64,000 nucleotides of DNA from Massospora cicadina (taxonomy: Eukaryota; Entomophthoromycota; Entomophthoromycetes; Entomophthorales; Entomophthoraceae): the NCBI GenBank assembly GCA_022478985.1, contig JAKSZP010000003.1, positions 372,001 through 436,000 of the forward strand. Direction: 5' to 3'. The position numbers and the translations under genes were made by a program. Of the stretch, positions 10,991 to 22,261 are shown in pieces; position 1 is the stretch's first letter, and every line of letters starts with the position of its first letter. Under the pieces are notes generated by a model that was not told the origin of the DNA, made no database searches, and saw only the letters and a list, made by a program, of their open reading frames with translations.

Positions 10991-12059
10991 TGTAAACTTT
11001 TGGGCTTACAAACAAGTTTGAGGTGTGCATAGTTATAAGTTTGATTAAGATAATAATGGATGAGTTGATAATGGTATGTAGATAATTAAAATAGTTGAGT
11101 TCCTAAAACCATTTTTAATAATTCTTAACTTCTAGAAAAGTGCTGAAGCTCTTCCTTCTAATAACTGGAAGGCACTTCTGGACAAAGTAAATTATCCTTC
11201 AATTCTTCCATAGGGGTTTAGGAGAACAACTTTTGAAAAAGGGAAATACCCTTCAACTCTAATCCTAAGAGTTGGCATAAGGCATATAGAGAAGAGAAAC
11301 TACGTCTTCAACTGTAATATTGAGCAAAATAAAAATTTTATAACTATCTAAATGTTTTTCAAAAGAAGTCTGTACTACTACTGTTCTTTATTAAATAAAT
11401 TCAAGAAATTAAATAGGGTGTCCTGCGCCCAACTCTTCTTTTAGTGCCCCAATGGTAACAGTATTCATTGCTAATAAATTTAGCCCTTAGAAACTATTCA
11501 AAACAATGATTACTTAAAACACCTAGTCAGATTCTGCCGCTGACTAGGTCATGACCCCTCTTGGGTTGAATATCTAAAGAACATATCCCAACGCCTTTAC
11601 ATAATCCCAACGGATTATACTTATGAGCTAGCAACCTGCTTTAGTAATGGAACCCTTTACCCATTGATAACAAGTCACATCGCCTTTTAGGCTAAACTGC
11701 AAGTTGCTGCCAATAAAATATTAATTTTTCAGCAACTCAATAAACCCTTATTGATTGGCAACAAACCCCAATTGATCCATGCAAGAATATTACGTTACTA
11801 GTATAAAATTCTGTAATTTTAACATTTGCAAACATAGTCAGGATCATCCCTAAAGAAACAAAAATAAATCTAGCAGAATCAAATCTGGAAAATTAGTTAG
11901 TATCCTATTAGAATTAAGCCAAAAAATAGTTGCCAAATACTGATAACTCCCACATATGCCATGAGGTTTCCTTTGGTAAACTGTCCCCCAGAGGATAAAC
12001 AGATAAACCATTATAATCTATTATGCTAGATGATGTGGGCATTCTAAAATCCCAATACA
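10991..12059 (-). repeat. Element Y 3' LTR
   Basis: 1,069 bp, starting TGTAAACTTTTGGGC on the plus strand and ending CCCAATACA, so it has the TG...CA ends expected of an LTR. It aligns with 19,815-20,329 plus 21,695-22,256, for example at GACGCTCTTCC/GAAGCTCTTCC, GGTCATGACCC, the CTTGGGTT(G)ATATCTAAA block and ATGGGCATTCTAAAATCCC. On the minus strand a purine run (GTGGGGGAA, plus 12,060-12,068) adjoins it and serves as the polypurine tract. Confidence 0.88.
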
Positions 12060-12279
12060 TTCCCCCACTTGAACAGATAATTCAGTGAAGATAGAATTTT
12101 GAAAGCGGACGCCACTTCATTCTGTGACCTGAATCATCCAGCATGGTAAAATTGATTTAGGCAGAGAAAGATCTTTTTCTCCTTGCTCAATGCAACTTTC
12201 ATACCTATGAAAGCAGTGAAGTTCATCTTATTCTTCATGTGTTTACTGCAACTTCCTGTAAGTGTAGTTCTATGGCTAC

Positions 12280-12442
12280 ACGCCACACCAGGAATACTTT
12301 GATCAACCTGTCAATAATAATTATTGAACGCTTGTTTTCCTCCAAGTCAGGGCTCTTAAAGCTTCACGCCATACCAGGATCACTCATTCAATCTCTCCAA
12401 TGAATTTCTTAACGCCTGTATTCCCCCAGGTCAGGCTTCTCA
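12280..12442. repeat. About 86-bp tandem duplication in Y 3' region
   Basis: Two diverged copies, starting ACGCCACACCAGGA at 12,280 and ACGCCATACCAGGA at 12,366. Each carries CAAT(A/G)AAT, AACGC(T/C)TG, TTTTCCTCCA/ATTCCCCCA and GTCAGG blocks in the same order. The duplication lies between the integrase remnant and the 3' LTR. The stretch 12,060-13,230 otherwise shows no clear coding; the 80-codon plus-strand frame at 12,763-13,005 is antisense to Y and has no family resemblance. Confidence 0.6.
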
Positions 12443-13229
12443 CAACTTGGAAAAACAGAACTTCAAATCTTCTTTCCTTGTGACTCTCCATGATAAACCA
12501 ATTTCAACATGAGCTGGTCCTGATAAAAGTTCAAACTCTTCTTTACCTTTATTGTAATTCATCATATTACTTCCTGAAAGACAACATAAGGTGGAAACAC
12601 CACCAGATTCACTTGATCATGACAAAAAATATAAAAAATATCTTTTAAATAATATTTTTAATTTTTAATTTCTTTTCCTACAAGATATATCTTTTTGTAT
12701 TTTTTCTTTACATTCTCTATTTTTTAATTTTTTTCTTAGATCTAAAAATTTTAGTATTTGCTATGGACCCAATATACTATATGGCTATTATTAACGTTTT
12801 TAAGCATTTAGGCATTTATCATTGTGTTGGTAATAATCTCAAACAGACCTTACCATATGGCGTCCAACTTGTTTCTTTTTCTAAATCTGTGGGTATCACA
12901 ATAGGCTACTTTATCACCACATGGTACTCCCATGAGCACCAGTCAACTTTGTCATCCTATTTAGACTCTAATTCTTCTTTTCAACGTTGTATCAATTGGA
13001 TGTGATTATAATTCAATTATTATGTTTATCAGTTGGTTTAAATATTGCTCTAAACTCATAATCAAAACTGGTTCTACTGTTTAATAGAAAATTGATGGTA
13101 TTTAAGCTCTTAGTCCATATAAAAGTTTGATTAGCGTTTTTCAGTTGCCATATGTTAACTAACATTGTGCTCAAATGTAATTGAAATTAAATAAAATCCT
13201 TAAATGGAATTTTTCCCCACTACTAACTT

Positions 13230-13680
13230 TCTCAACTTTGCAGACAGAGTTCCATTGACTCTTTCTACCATTCCTTTATATATGGATGGTATAGAATGGA
13301 TACCACTTCTCAGATTCCCATTTATTTGTTCAGCTATGGATCATGTAGGAAGTAGAGTTAGTTCTATTTTTACTGAGTAATACTTGTGGGGTTTCCATTC
13401 TGGTACACTATTTGGTCCAGTATGAATCTTGCTGTGCTTGTTGCATCTACCCTGAACAAGGACTTGGTCTCAATCCATTCAGTCAAGTGATCTATTGCAA
13501 CTATAATGTAATTTACTCCCCCAGTACTAACATTCAGTGGCCCATCACATCTATTAGCACATTGTGTCAAGAAAACCCAGAATGCATTAACAAGTACCCA
13601 TTACATTCTTGTGGGGCTTGTGGAGCTGACACTTCACGCAACAGGCTAGAAAATCTGCTAATTCATAATTAATTGATTTC
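13230..13680 (-). pseudogene. Element Y integrase remnant
   Basis: Minus-strand frame 13,570-13,370 reads CDGPLNVSTGGVNYIIVAID, then HLTEWIETKSL, then ARFILDQIVYQNGNPTSIT. This is the N-terminal half of a retroviral-type integrase core: the first catalytic Asp region (D-x-GPL), a second Asp in VAIDHLTEW and the approach to the D-x-G-x-x-F block, which is broken (SITQ instead of an Asp-Arg-Gly sequence). Upstream on the minus strand (13,680-13,570) a CCVKCQLHKPHK segment looks like the end of the HHCC zinc finger. Integrase would insert the cDNA. Confidence 0.75.
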
Positions 13681-14140
13681 AAGTAAACTTACTGTTGAAG
13701 GTGATCTATCATTTTCTTTAACCCACAATGCCCCACAACTTTGTGTGCAGATCATGTAATTTCAGAGCATTCTGACAGTTTTGATATAAATATTTCTTTA
13801 CATCAATTAATTTATAAAGCTGTCCATTTTTAAATTGTTATTTTATAGACAAATTTCTTCAGTGCATTTTAAATCTCCTGGGGTTCATCCCCTATATTTT
13901 TTTAATTATCCATTGTGATATTTCATCCACTTGCTCGTACATGACTTGTATGGCAGGTAAGCTTGATAATCATCAGAGTTCTGATGGGTTGTTCCCACTT
14001 GGTGTACAATCACAAAATTTTTAGGCTTGAAGCTTCAGAGCCCATTGAGCCAGTCTCCTCACTGGTTCTTTAAAATTATGCAAGCAGCGTAGAGATGAGT
14101 GGTCAGCCACAACCTTAACGTGTGTCCCATTAATGTACAC

Positions 14141-14643
14141 TTAAATTGCTTGCAAGAAAACATATATCGCAATGAGGCATTCACACTCTGTCACAGTGTA
14201 GTTCCTTTCCACCATTGCCAATGTCTGACTTACATATGCCACAGGATGCTCCTCCCCATTGTCATCTACATGACTTAAAATGGCCCCAATTGCAGTTAAT
14301 GAGGCATCTGTATGAATAATAAATGCCTGATTAAAATCTAAGTACTTTAGAAAAAGACTAGTCATCAGATATTTTTTGGAGCTCATTGACCAACTCTTGG
14401 GCCTCCTCATTCCATAAAAATTTTCTTTTGGATATTTCAATAACTTTATTAATGGTTTGGCAATTCTGGAAAAATCTTTCTTAAATTGGTGATAGTAGCC
14501 AACCATCCCAAGAAAGATCTGCATATATCAAACAACCTTTTAGTCATCATCCATTTAATGGCCTTAATTAGCAGTTGAGATTGTAATCCACAGGAGTTTA
14601 TCACAAACCCAAGTATTTGAGCTCTTTTTTGAAGAAATGGCAT
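14141..14643 (-). pseudogene. Element Y RNase H / connection domain remnant
   Basis: Minus-strand frames 14,643-14,449 and 14,524-14,141. They read in order LGFVINSCG (end of the polymerase thumb), QIFLGMVGYYHQFKKDFSRI, then FIIHTDASLTAIGAILSHV and MVERNYTVTECECLIAIYVF. The HTDAS motif contains the first RNase H catalytic Asp, and the YTVTECE(C)L block holds the conserved Glu. The two frames overlap, marking a frameshift. The domain degrades template RNA during reverse transcription. The downstream part (14,140-13,680) continues the RNase H tail in poor shape. Confidence 0.8.
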
Positions 14644-15420
14644 TTCCTCAGCTTAATCTTCAAATTTTCCAACACTAGGAATTTTGACACTTTTTACAAA
14701 TGTTCTAGGTGATCAGTGAATGTCCTACTGAAAATTGATGTTTTCGAGTTATACCAAAGAGCAGGACAACTAAAAAATTACTTAAGATTGTTACATCACC
14801 CTTTGCAAGGTAGATAGCATGTTACATAATCTATGGGGCATTCTTGTTGGCTGGTATAACCATTGTGCATTAATCATTGCACAATTCTCTTGGTCTTTTT
14901 TTCCAAGTCTTTTCATCAAAATCTAGATATCAAGTCCATAGTCAAAAAGAACTTGGCTTCCACTAGATGATTGAGCATGTCATATATCCTTGGCAGAAGA
15001 TATGAATCCTTCTTTGTAATCTCATTTAACCAGTGGTAATTAAACAATACTTAATTTTTTTTGTTTTTTTTTCTTCAATAAGGATTGGACTCACCCATGG
15101 ACTCAAAGAAGGTATGAGGAGCCCTAATCTCAATCAGTTTACAGATTTCTTCGCTGACAACTTCTTCATCAGCCTTAAATTGGAAGACAGGTTACATGTA
15201 TTACCAGGTATTATCTTAGTATCAACCTTATGGATCAAATTTTTAGCACATCTGAGGTCATGATCATTCTAGCAAAGATTACCCAATATTTTCTAGTAAA
15301 TGCTGCACTTTCTTTTGCTAATGTTCTAATAACCCAGCAATTTTCTCTTGATCAACCAGTACATTAAAATTTTTTGGCAAAATCTGCTGGCAATCCCATT
15401 TATTCTAGCATCCCAAAATC
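14644..15420 (-). pseudogene. Element Y reverse transcriptase remnant
   Basis: Minus-strand translation gives scattered Ty3/Gypsy reverse transcriptase pieces with several stops. An SPWVSPILIEEKK segment (about 15,110-15,060) corresponds to the conserved block ahead of the fingers, and a following piece ending LTMDL (about 14,925) corresponds to the motif A region. The Y-x-D-D box is not readable. From 15,420 to 16,300 lie the inter-domain and protease region, where I cannot find a convincing D-T/S-G motif. Confidence 0.55.
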
Positions 15421-16299
15421 ATAGAACTCTCTGATTTCAGTGGTCAGAATTAGATGAGCAAATGCAATGACTTGAGTTTCCTCTACCTTCATTAATTGTT
15501 TTGCTCATATTGGACAGTAGAACTCAGATTTCATTGTGGTTTGGAATAAGTCCTCAGAGCTACCCAAGGCTCCAGTCTCCAATTTTATCCATGGAGCGGT
15601 GAATTTTTTATAATTATTTCAGGGTTTCCAGAATTAACCCTATATTAACTGATGTTTGCATTCCCAGTGGGTTGGTAGCCATTGTTTATATTATCAACAG
15701 TATCTCATGGTTTTTGAGGATCTGCGTTGGCATTTACCCTGATTTTTAAAACATGTAATGGATGGGAATTATACCGTCATTGTAAATCAGATTAAAAAAT
15801 TATTCTTCTATGCCAGCAGAGTTTCTTCTTTCTGCTAGTATACTATAGACAGCATTTGCCCAAAAATTGCTAAGGTATCTCCTCAAAATTGCATAAGATA
15901 CCATATTTCCTTAGGACGTCCATTCTAATGAGGATGTCATAACTTTGATTTTACAATACTATGGCGGGAGCTGATACCACCAGCAATATGAACCAAAAAG
16001 GCAGTTCACTGTATGCTCCACAGGATAGTGTAGTATTCAGTCTGGATGTTCCATATTCTTCCAGTGTACCAAATCTAGATAGATTTTCATTTGCTTCACC
16101 AACTTGGTCATAACAATATTAATGGGTGCTACGCTGTCAATTTCTGCCCATGCTTTTATCAAATGACTATAATATCAGTTTTTTACACTCAACGTATTGT
16201 AATAAGGTGTTTATTGAGTGAATTGCGGCATCATTTGCCAAATCTAGAGCATAAATTCATTGTATGGATAATCAAAAAAAATTCTATTAAGTGCACTAA

Positions 16300-17641
16300 C
16301 AGTTAGAGAAACATTCACATCATCAAGTTCTTAAGCAAATCATTGGAATTTTCAGTAGTTATGATATTTTCTTCTAGCTGATGTGCATAAGGCTGAGCGA
16401 CCTCCTTTTATGATCTCTGGGCCAATATTATTTGCCTTTGCTCTGGTGATTGCATTTACTTCCAAATTAAAAACCTGATTGAGCGGATCAGGTGTATCTT
16501 CATTTACAGATAAATCAGAAATACCCTTATTATCTTTTAATATGTTAGGAGAAAACAAGATTGATTGAAGTGCTATATTGTTCCATATATTCATTACTGA
16601 TTTTTTACTGAAATTGACCAGTTTCCTTCTCTTTAGCCTGAATCAGATTCATTTGTTACTTAGGCTCCTTGCTCCAACAACGAGCGTCAAAATGCCCAGG
16701 GTTTTCCACATTTGTGGCAGCAGTTTTATGATTGATCCGCCCATTAGGCTCTTTGGGGTTTTTCCCATTACAACTCAATTTCGTAATTCCTTATTAAGCT
16801 CAGCAAAACTCACCATATTCTAATTATTTTTAGTGAGAAAAGAATTGAAGGTTTGGTAAGGTGCTTCAATGTTACTCTAACATCTTGGGGTACTCCATCA
16901 TATGTGATGTGATGTTTGGTTTACAAGCGTTAAAACCATGGCGTGGTGCAGATTTCTGTAGGGCCAAAGCACTGTCCACTTTTTAATATGTGAACCAAAA
17001 CTGACAGAACTTTTTGCGCCTGTTAGGATTTGTGCTTCCTGGTAAAATCAGTTGAAGAAAGTGTTTAAGGTTTACCCTCACAAATTAAATACCCATGAAC
17101 TCCTGTTTGCGGCTAGCCATCCACTTAAGGCTGACAAACTCATTAATGATTGTTTCTTTGGTGGCACTTTAAGTCCAATTATCACCATTAAGTGGGGCAA
17201 TATAAGATTTTTAAAATTTGTGTTTAAGCAGTTTATAACAATTACTGTTTTTTGGCAGTCACCATATCTAAACATCATCAATTCAAATAGGCGGAAAAAC
17301 GCTGAAGAAATATCTCAGTGGAAAATAAGTAATTTTGGTGTATTCCAAAATTCTTCTGTCACTACCATGATGGAAGGTAAATGCCTGGTAACCCTATTAT
17401 CTATGGGGTTTTTTGGGGTCATATCCAAAATCTCAGCAAAAGGTCCAGACATAAGTCTATGAGGTATAATTTCCTATCATATTTTTTCATCTATATTGTT
17501 GTCAGCTCCATCCACCTCCATATGGGTGCTATCATACTTTTGATTTTTTGTTCTTGTAAATACTTTAGGATTTGCGCTACATCATCCTGAATCCAGAAGA
17601 AGTTATCTGTTTGCTACCCAAGCAGTCTTTTGGAACAGTAA
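16300..17641 (-). pseudogene. Element Y gag remnant with zinc knuckle
   Basis: On the minus strand around 16,725-16,675 a CCHKCGKP segment followed, one base out of frame, by GHFDAR and Cys makes a complete C-x2-C-x4-H-x4-C knuckle split by a single-base frameshift. Upstream frames (17,281-17,078) and downstream frame 16,594-16,352 are likely gag and gag-pol linker pieces. Gag would form the particle and bind RNA through the knuckle. The gag N-terminal part continues beyond the inserted 1.89-kb element at 19,530-19,800, where the minus strand reads a heptad-rich segment KLQKLMTELEMVNKNTLNL. Plus-strand frames here are shadows. Confidence 0.6.
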
Positions 17642-18086
17642 AATTTTTTTAGCACTAGTGGTGACCAACCCAAAAGGAGGAGCCGCCATGCATCTTTATT
17701 TGCAAATGGGCCAAACAAAGGGATTATTAGAAATAAAAAATCCTAATATGGCACCTCAACTAACAGCCTAGGAAGCCATATCAGAAGACGAGGAAGCTTT
17801 TGGGGAAACTTTTGTCCAGCGCCTGCTTTAGCTGGTAGACCATGGCGGACAGCATTGGGGTGGGAGCATCAGCGACATGAGGCATAAGGAGGTTAATGGG
17901 GGTTTTCTTCATTTATGAGGCCAGCGGTGTCCATTGCCTCAATGTATTGAGCAAGTTGATGCTCAGCAAAAGTGATGAGAGCTGGCACACAAGTAAATGA
18001 CTTGATGCGCCAGCGAGTTTCAGGATAATTAGGTTCAGAAAAAGAGGTTTTTGCTGCATCAATGCAAGCGCAGATCGCAACAAAAG

Positions 18087-18386
18087 CTAGCTCCTCAATA
18101 TCAAACTTCGCCTATTCCTCAAAATCATGAGGGAAATTGATGATAAGAATACCCTCAACCAGGGGTTCCATTGCCCCATGGAGTTGCTGGCAGAGTAGGG
18201 TGTTGACAGGAGCTGCAGCAGCTTTGACTGCCATTTTTTTAATATTTTTATAAATGGGATAACCGTTTTTAGGATGAAATCAACAGGGGCACAATTCAGG
18301 AGAATTAATGAATAACTCCTCCAATGCAAAATCCGGTTTAACGTTATATGAATGGTAATTTTAATCAATCCAATTGAGACACTCAA
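18087..18386 (-). pseudogene. ORF1-like protein, element copy 1, C-terminal part
   Basis: Homologous to 24,384-23,800 in copy 2 but much more broken. The nucleotide match is strong at CCTCAACCAGGGGTTCCATT and GTAGGGTGTTGACAGG, which both copies share. The open frame at 18,386-18,087 is in a different register from the copy 2 protein over part of its length, so its predicted sequence should not be trusted. Confidence 0.5.
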
Positions 18387-18629
18387 AAGGATTTGACTCA
18401 GCTAACGCTGGCCCAGTCACTGGATTTGGCAAGTTGGCCGCACCTGATTGGCTGTGAACTGTCAACCACAGCAGCTCATCTAAAACTGTTTCAGCCATCA
18501 GCTCAGGTTGTCATAAATTGACCAAATTTTTAAAATTTTTAAAAATCATGTTTGGCTACAGCTTTGGAATCCACACCAGAATTTGCTGATGTTGGGGGTG
18601 GGAGAATTGAGCCCCACTCAAAAATTTAG

Positions 18630-19435
18630 TCATGGCAGCAGCTGAGCTGATGCTGGAGGGGGAGTGGTGTAAGCGGCAGAGGTGGAAGCCATAGGGAACT
18701 TGTGCTTTGTGTGATCAAGCTCAAAGCACAAGGGGCAAATGGCGCAGCTGTTCTCAACACGCGCCCAGAATGGGTGATCAGGGGCAGATCTGATCACCAT
18801 GCAAGGGGGAATTGTGATATGAGTGTCATGATGGAATGTGCAAATCATTGCAAAGGCATGCGGCCCTGCCAAACGATCTGCTCCATTCAGAACCATGAAT
18901 TGCAGCATGGGGTCTTCGCCATAAATGGCCAAATACTCCGTGAGCTCATGGCAGAGGCGTTTGGGGGAGAGGTGGGAGGGCAACTTGGCGAACTGGACCA
19001 CCAAAGTGGCCTCATCCAGGTTCCATGTGCGAACAAGGGGATAGGGATATTTTTAGACATAATTGGCAGCTTAGATGCTGCTGCTGCATCAGCCTCAGAT
19101 CAAAATCTGAGGTCAAAACAGCCCTTGAATGGGCAAAAATCGATATATCCAATGGGTTTGCAAACCACCATAGCCATCTCGATGATGGCTGTGCTCACAT
19201 ATGGGAAAAGATTCCCATATTTGATCCAGAGGCTGAAACGCAGGTTGCTCCAAGGGAGCACCACCTGTGAGCATATGAGATTGTGGGCTAAGTCCCTAGG
19301 TGGGATGTAACGTTCAGTGGCATTGGGAGGGATAGCAGAGCTAGCCTGGACATTCTTCAGCGGTGGCCAAAGGATTCCAGAAGGCGGTGAACCACCACCC
19401 CAAGCTGGGGCAGCAGGTGTTGATAGTATCAACAT
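18630..19435 (-). pseudogene. ORF1-like protein, element copy 1, N-terminal and knuckle part
   Basis: Two minus-strand frames. 19,435-19,100 includes a Pro/Gly-rich start (STPAAPAWGGGSPPSG) and LPWSNLRFSLWIKYGNLFPY followed by GYIDFCPFKGCFDL. 19,004-18,630 continues with VVQFAKLPSHLSPKRLCHEL and ITIPPCMVIRSAPDHPFW and ends in a zinc-knuckle-like CAICPLCFELDHTKHKF. The spacing is C-x2-C-x4-H-x4-F, so the last Cys appears replaced. The order, an RRM-like fold followed by a knuckle, is common in ORF1 proteins of L1-like elements. At least one frameshift separates the frames. Confidence 0.65.
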
Positions 19436-19797
19436 TCCAATTAAACTTTCTCAATTTGAGTGTTGGGTTTTTGTATTTTATAGAGTTAAAATGTGGCTCC
19501 AATTTATTCAATCAAAGCAAAAGAAAGTCGAACAGTAACTCTTTTCTAATCTGGTTTTTTTCCACTTCAAGGAGGTGAATTTCTCATAATGATCTTTGTT
19601 GACCTTTGTGACTTGCTCCATTTCTTCCTAGAATTTGTTACTAATTCATCCAAGGTAGTTAGATCAGATTGTGACTCCAAATTCAGTGTATTCTTGTTCA
19701 CCATTTCTAGTTCTGTCATTAACTTTTGAAGTTTATTATATAACATTATGCTGATAATTTCTAACGTAGTATTTGGCCTGAAAACTCAACTACTTCT

Positions 19798-19812
19798 CTA
19801 TAATGAGCACTA
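19798..19812 (-). other. Element Y primer-binding site (decayed)
   Basis: The minus strand reads TAGTGCTCATTATAG directly after the 5' LTR. It differs at a few positions, mostly transitions, from the TGGTGCTCACTACAG seen in G1 and G2 and from TGGTGCTCGCTACAG in X. This is complementary to a tRNA 3' end of the form TGAGCAC-CA; the tRNA identity is not determined. Confidence 0.7.
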
Positions 19813-19814
19813 AA

Positions 19815-22256
19815 TGTAAGTTTTTGGGTTTACTGTCCAGGTTTAAGGCTTGCATAAAAATATATTGTTGAACAAAAAAATAATGGGTGGGCTGTTAATT
19901 GCATGAAGACAATTAGTCTAGTTGAGTTCTTCACAACCATTATGAGTAATTTTTCACCGCTAGACAGGTGCTGACGCTCTTCCTTCTGGTAACTGGAAGA
20001 CAATTAAGGACAAAAGAAAAGATCCTTCAATTAATTCTTGGGAGTATTGAAGAAAAGCTTTGATCAAAGAGAAACTATCCTTTAAACTATAATCTTAAGA
20101 GTTGTCACAAGACAAATAGATAAGAAAAAATTATCTCTTCCACTTTAATCTCAAGAGCACACTAAAAATTTTATAGCTAGTTAGATGTTTATAAAGAAGT
20201 AACTACTAATGTCTTTATCAAATAAATTCAAGGAATTTATATAGGGAATTCAACGTCCAACTCTTCCATTGGCGCCCAATAGGAACAGAATTTATTGCTG
20301 ACAAATTTAGCCCTTAGAAGCTGTTAAAAAATTTCCATTTTTTTAATGGTTCAGAAAACCACTGATGTGCCATGATGAACAGTATTAAGACTGCTCACCT
20401 CTATGCACACCAGCACTAAAAGGCTTACCTTCCCTTGCTGCAAGTTTGTGAGCAGTTCAACCTCTCAACTGTGGGCTTCCTCTAAAGAAAATTTACTACC
20501 AATCAACCAACACTATCATTAGTGTTTGAGCTGGCACTCTCAACCCATCTGGCCATCTCAACCTGAGTGCTTAACACTTATCTGGTCAAATGAGGTGCTC
20601 CAACACCCATCTGGTTACATCATCCTGGGCAGCCAGCATATGTCCTAAATGATCCCAAGTCCATCTAGGGTTGGTTCTCATACAGTAACTCATTCATTAA
20701 CAGGTCTGCGCCAATTGGTGGCCCAAGTCAAATCAGTACTCATAGGTTTCATGCATCAGGATGGTTTACTGGGGTCTTGGAAGGCAGCTACTGCAAACAT
20801 AATCACCCAGGGATGCTCAAACACTGGGGAACCTTCCCAAAAAGAAATAAAAACCAGTTAGTGTCATTAAACCATAGCTATGAAGATAAGATATAGTAGA
20901 AGAGGCTATTTTATAAAAATGAACTACCCCTACTTATAAGGTTGCCAATAAAATTAGAGGTAACAATCTGAGTAAACTGATAACATATAGCAAAGTAATT
21001 ATAGTATGAAAACTGCAATAATGCTTGCTCCAGTGGCACAGCAATGCATTGATGCTGCAATGATTCATTGATTCCACGTTTTTGAATTAACTTGTGGGGA
21101 TAATGTTAATTGTGTTACAATTATATATAAATATTAAATTAGAACATTATCCAGATAATGGGATAACGTTTCATCATGAATTGAATAGCCTTCTACAAAA
21201 GTGTTCATATTTTTACTATTTGATGAATTGTAATGTTTTGGGCTCATCAATTTTGGCCATTAATTTGATGTGATTGATTTCTCCTCAGTGAATTGTTTAT
21301 TAAATCTAGTAAATGTTTCAGAACAAATTGCCCATACCGCCATTCATTTGTAGTCATGTTCTCATTGGTTAATTCATCATAACTAAAAAATCACTCTCCT
21401 TAGAGTCAATCCATACCGCCACTCATTTGATGTCATTTTATATCAAATAACTATCCTAATCCGCAAATAATTCCTTCTTAGTTAGTTCATGTCGCTGTTT
21501 TCTTGATGCTTTATTGTTTTTCTAAATTTCCTAGCTAAGGTATAAAAAATACTTTGGTAGTTTTCTCGCAGCATCACATTTACATAAAAACCTAAAAAAC
21601 TAGAAGCTATTAAAGAACTTAACCTGAGGTAGATGCTAAGCTTAGACCTAGCCAACGCTGATCTGATCTTGAAATGGAACTTCAACAGGAGCCATTTAAA
21701 ACAATTATTACTTCATCCGCCAAATCATATTGTATCTTTGGCTTGGTCATGACCCATCTTGGGTTGGATATCTAAATAGCGTGTCCCAACGCCATTACCC
21801 AACCCTAATGGGAAACACTTGTTAGATAGCAACCAGGTAAGGTAATTTGACCTTTTAACTATCTATAACAGGTCACATTGCCTTTTATATTAACCCGCAA
21901 TTTGCTACCAATAAAAATTTTGTCACTGCTTTAACAACTGCCAATAAGCCTTTATTGACTGGTGTAACCCAATCAATCCATGCAATAAAATTTAACTAGT
22001 TATATCTAAATCAATAATTGAAGCACTTACAAACATTTCAGGGATCATCTCATATGGAACATAGATAATCTGGAAAAATTGAATCTGGGAAATTAGTTAA
22101 AATCATACTGAGAATCAAACCAAACGTTAGTTACCAAAATAATGATAACTCCACTTCTGCTATGACTTTTTATAATAAATTTGTCCCCTGCGGATAAACA
22201 GATATTACATTATAATTTACTAAGCTGGATGATATGGGCATTCTAAAATCCCAACA
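19815..22256 (-). repeat. Element Y 5' LTR, split by insertion Z
   Basis: Two parts, 19,815-about 20,329 and about 21,695-22,256, together about 1,075 bp, match the 1,069-bp left LTR. The outer end CCCAACA and inner end TGTAAG fit the TG...CA rule. Inserted DNA at 20,330-21,694 has no counterpart in the left LTR. Confidence 0.85.
20330..21694. mobile_element. Insertion Z (about 1.36 kb) of unknown class in the Y LTR
   Basis: Its existence is shown by comparison: the left Y LTR runs uninterrupted through the site at about 11,495. A short TTAAAA is present on both sides (20,324-20,329 and 21,696-21,701), suggesting a 5-6 bp duplication. On the minus strand the right edge begins TGGCTCCTG, and the left edge could end AACA, so a solo LTR is one possibility; I found no terminal inverted repeats. 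It holds a local duplication: CCATACCGCCA at 21,332 and 21,411, each followed by a TCATTTG segment. The 70-codon frame at 20,649-20,861 has no recognisable family. Confidence 0.6.
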
Positions 22257-22261
22257 ACTCC

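Larger units (their letters stand above)
17642..19529 (-). mobile_element. ORF1-only non-LTR element, copy 1 (1,888 bp)
   Basis: A minus-strand element that interrupts Y gag. The 3' end is at 17,642: CACCACTAGTGCTA followed by an A run. The 5' end is near 19,529. Flanking GAACAGTAA occurs at 17,633-17,641 and 19,530-19,538 as a 9-bp target duplication. Copy 2 (23,531-25,420) is colinear, nearly the same length and shares both ends, so 1.89 kb is probably the full-length form and not a chance truncation. It encodes an ORF1/gag-like protein only: no endonuclease or polymerase motif fits in the available space. This resembles the logic of mammalian HAL1, a LINE reduced to ORF1; the relationship is analogy, not shown homology. 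Confidence 0.8.
10991..22256 (-). mobile_element. Element Y: decayed Ty3/Gypsy LTR retrotransposon
   Basis: Two homologous LTRs (10,991-12,059 and 19,815-22,256, the latter split by insertion Z) flank a minus-strand gag-pol remnant. Flanking 5-mers acttc (10,986-10,990) and actcc (22,257-22,261) are a probable target duplication with one change. A primer-binding site lies next to the right LTR and a polypurine tract next to the left one, so the element reads right to left. Coding order on the minus strand: gag with zinc knuckle, polymerase, RNase H, integrase, the usual Ty3/Gypsy order. A 1.89-kb non-LTR element sits in gag at 17,642-19,529. All domains contain stops and frameshifts. Confidence 0.88.

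Noticed and set aside
12763..13005. 80-codon plus-strand gene in element Y
   Set aside because: Antisense to Y, no recognised motif, and frames of this length are common by chance here.
18702..19310. 202-codon plus-strand gene
   Set aside because: Antisense to the ORF1-like protein of the 1.89-kb element, which is colinear with copy 2 on the minus strand; no independent motif.
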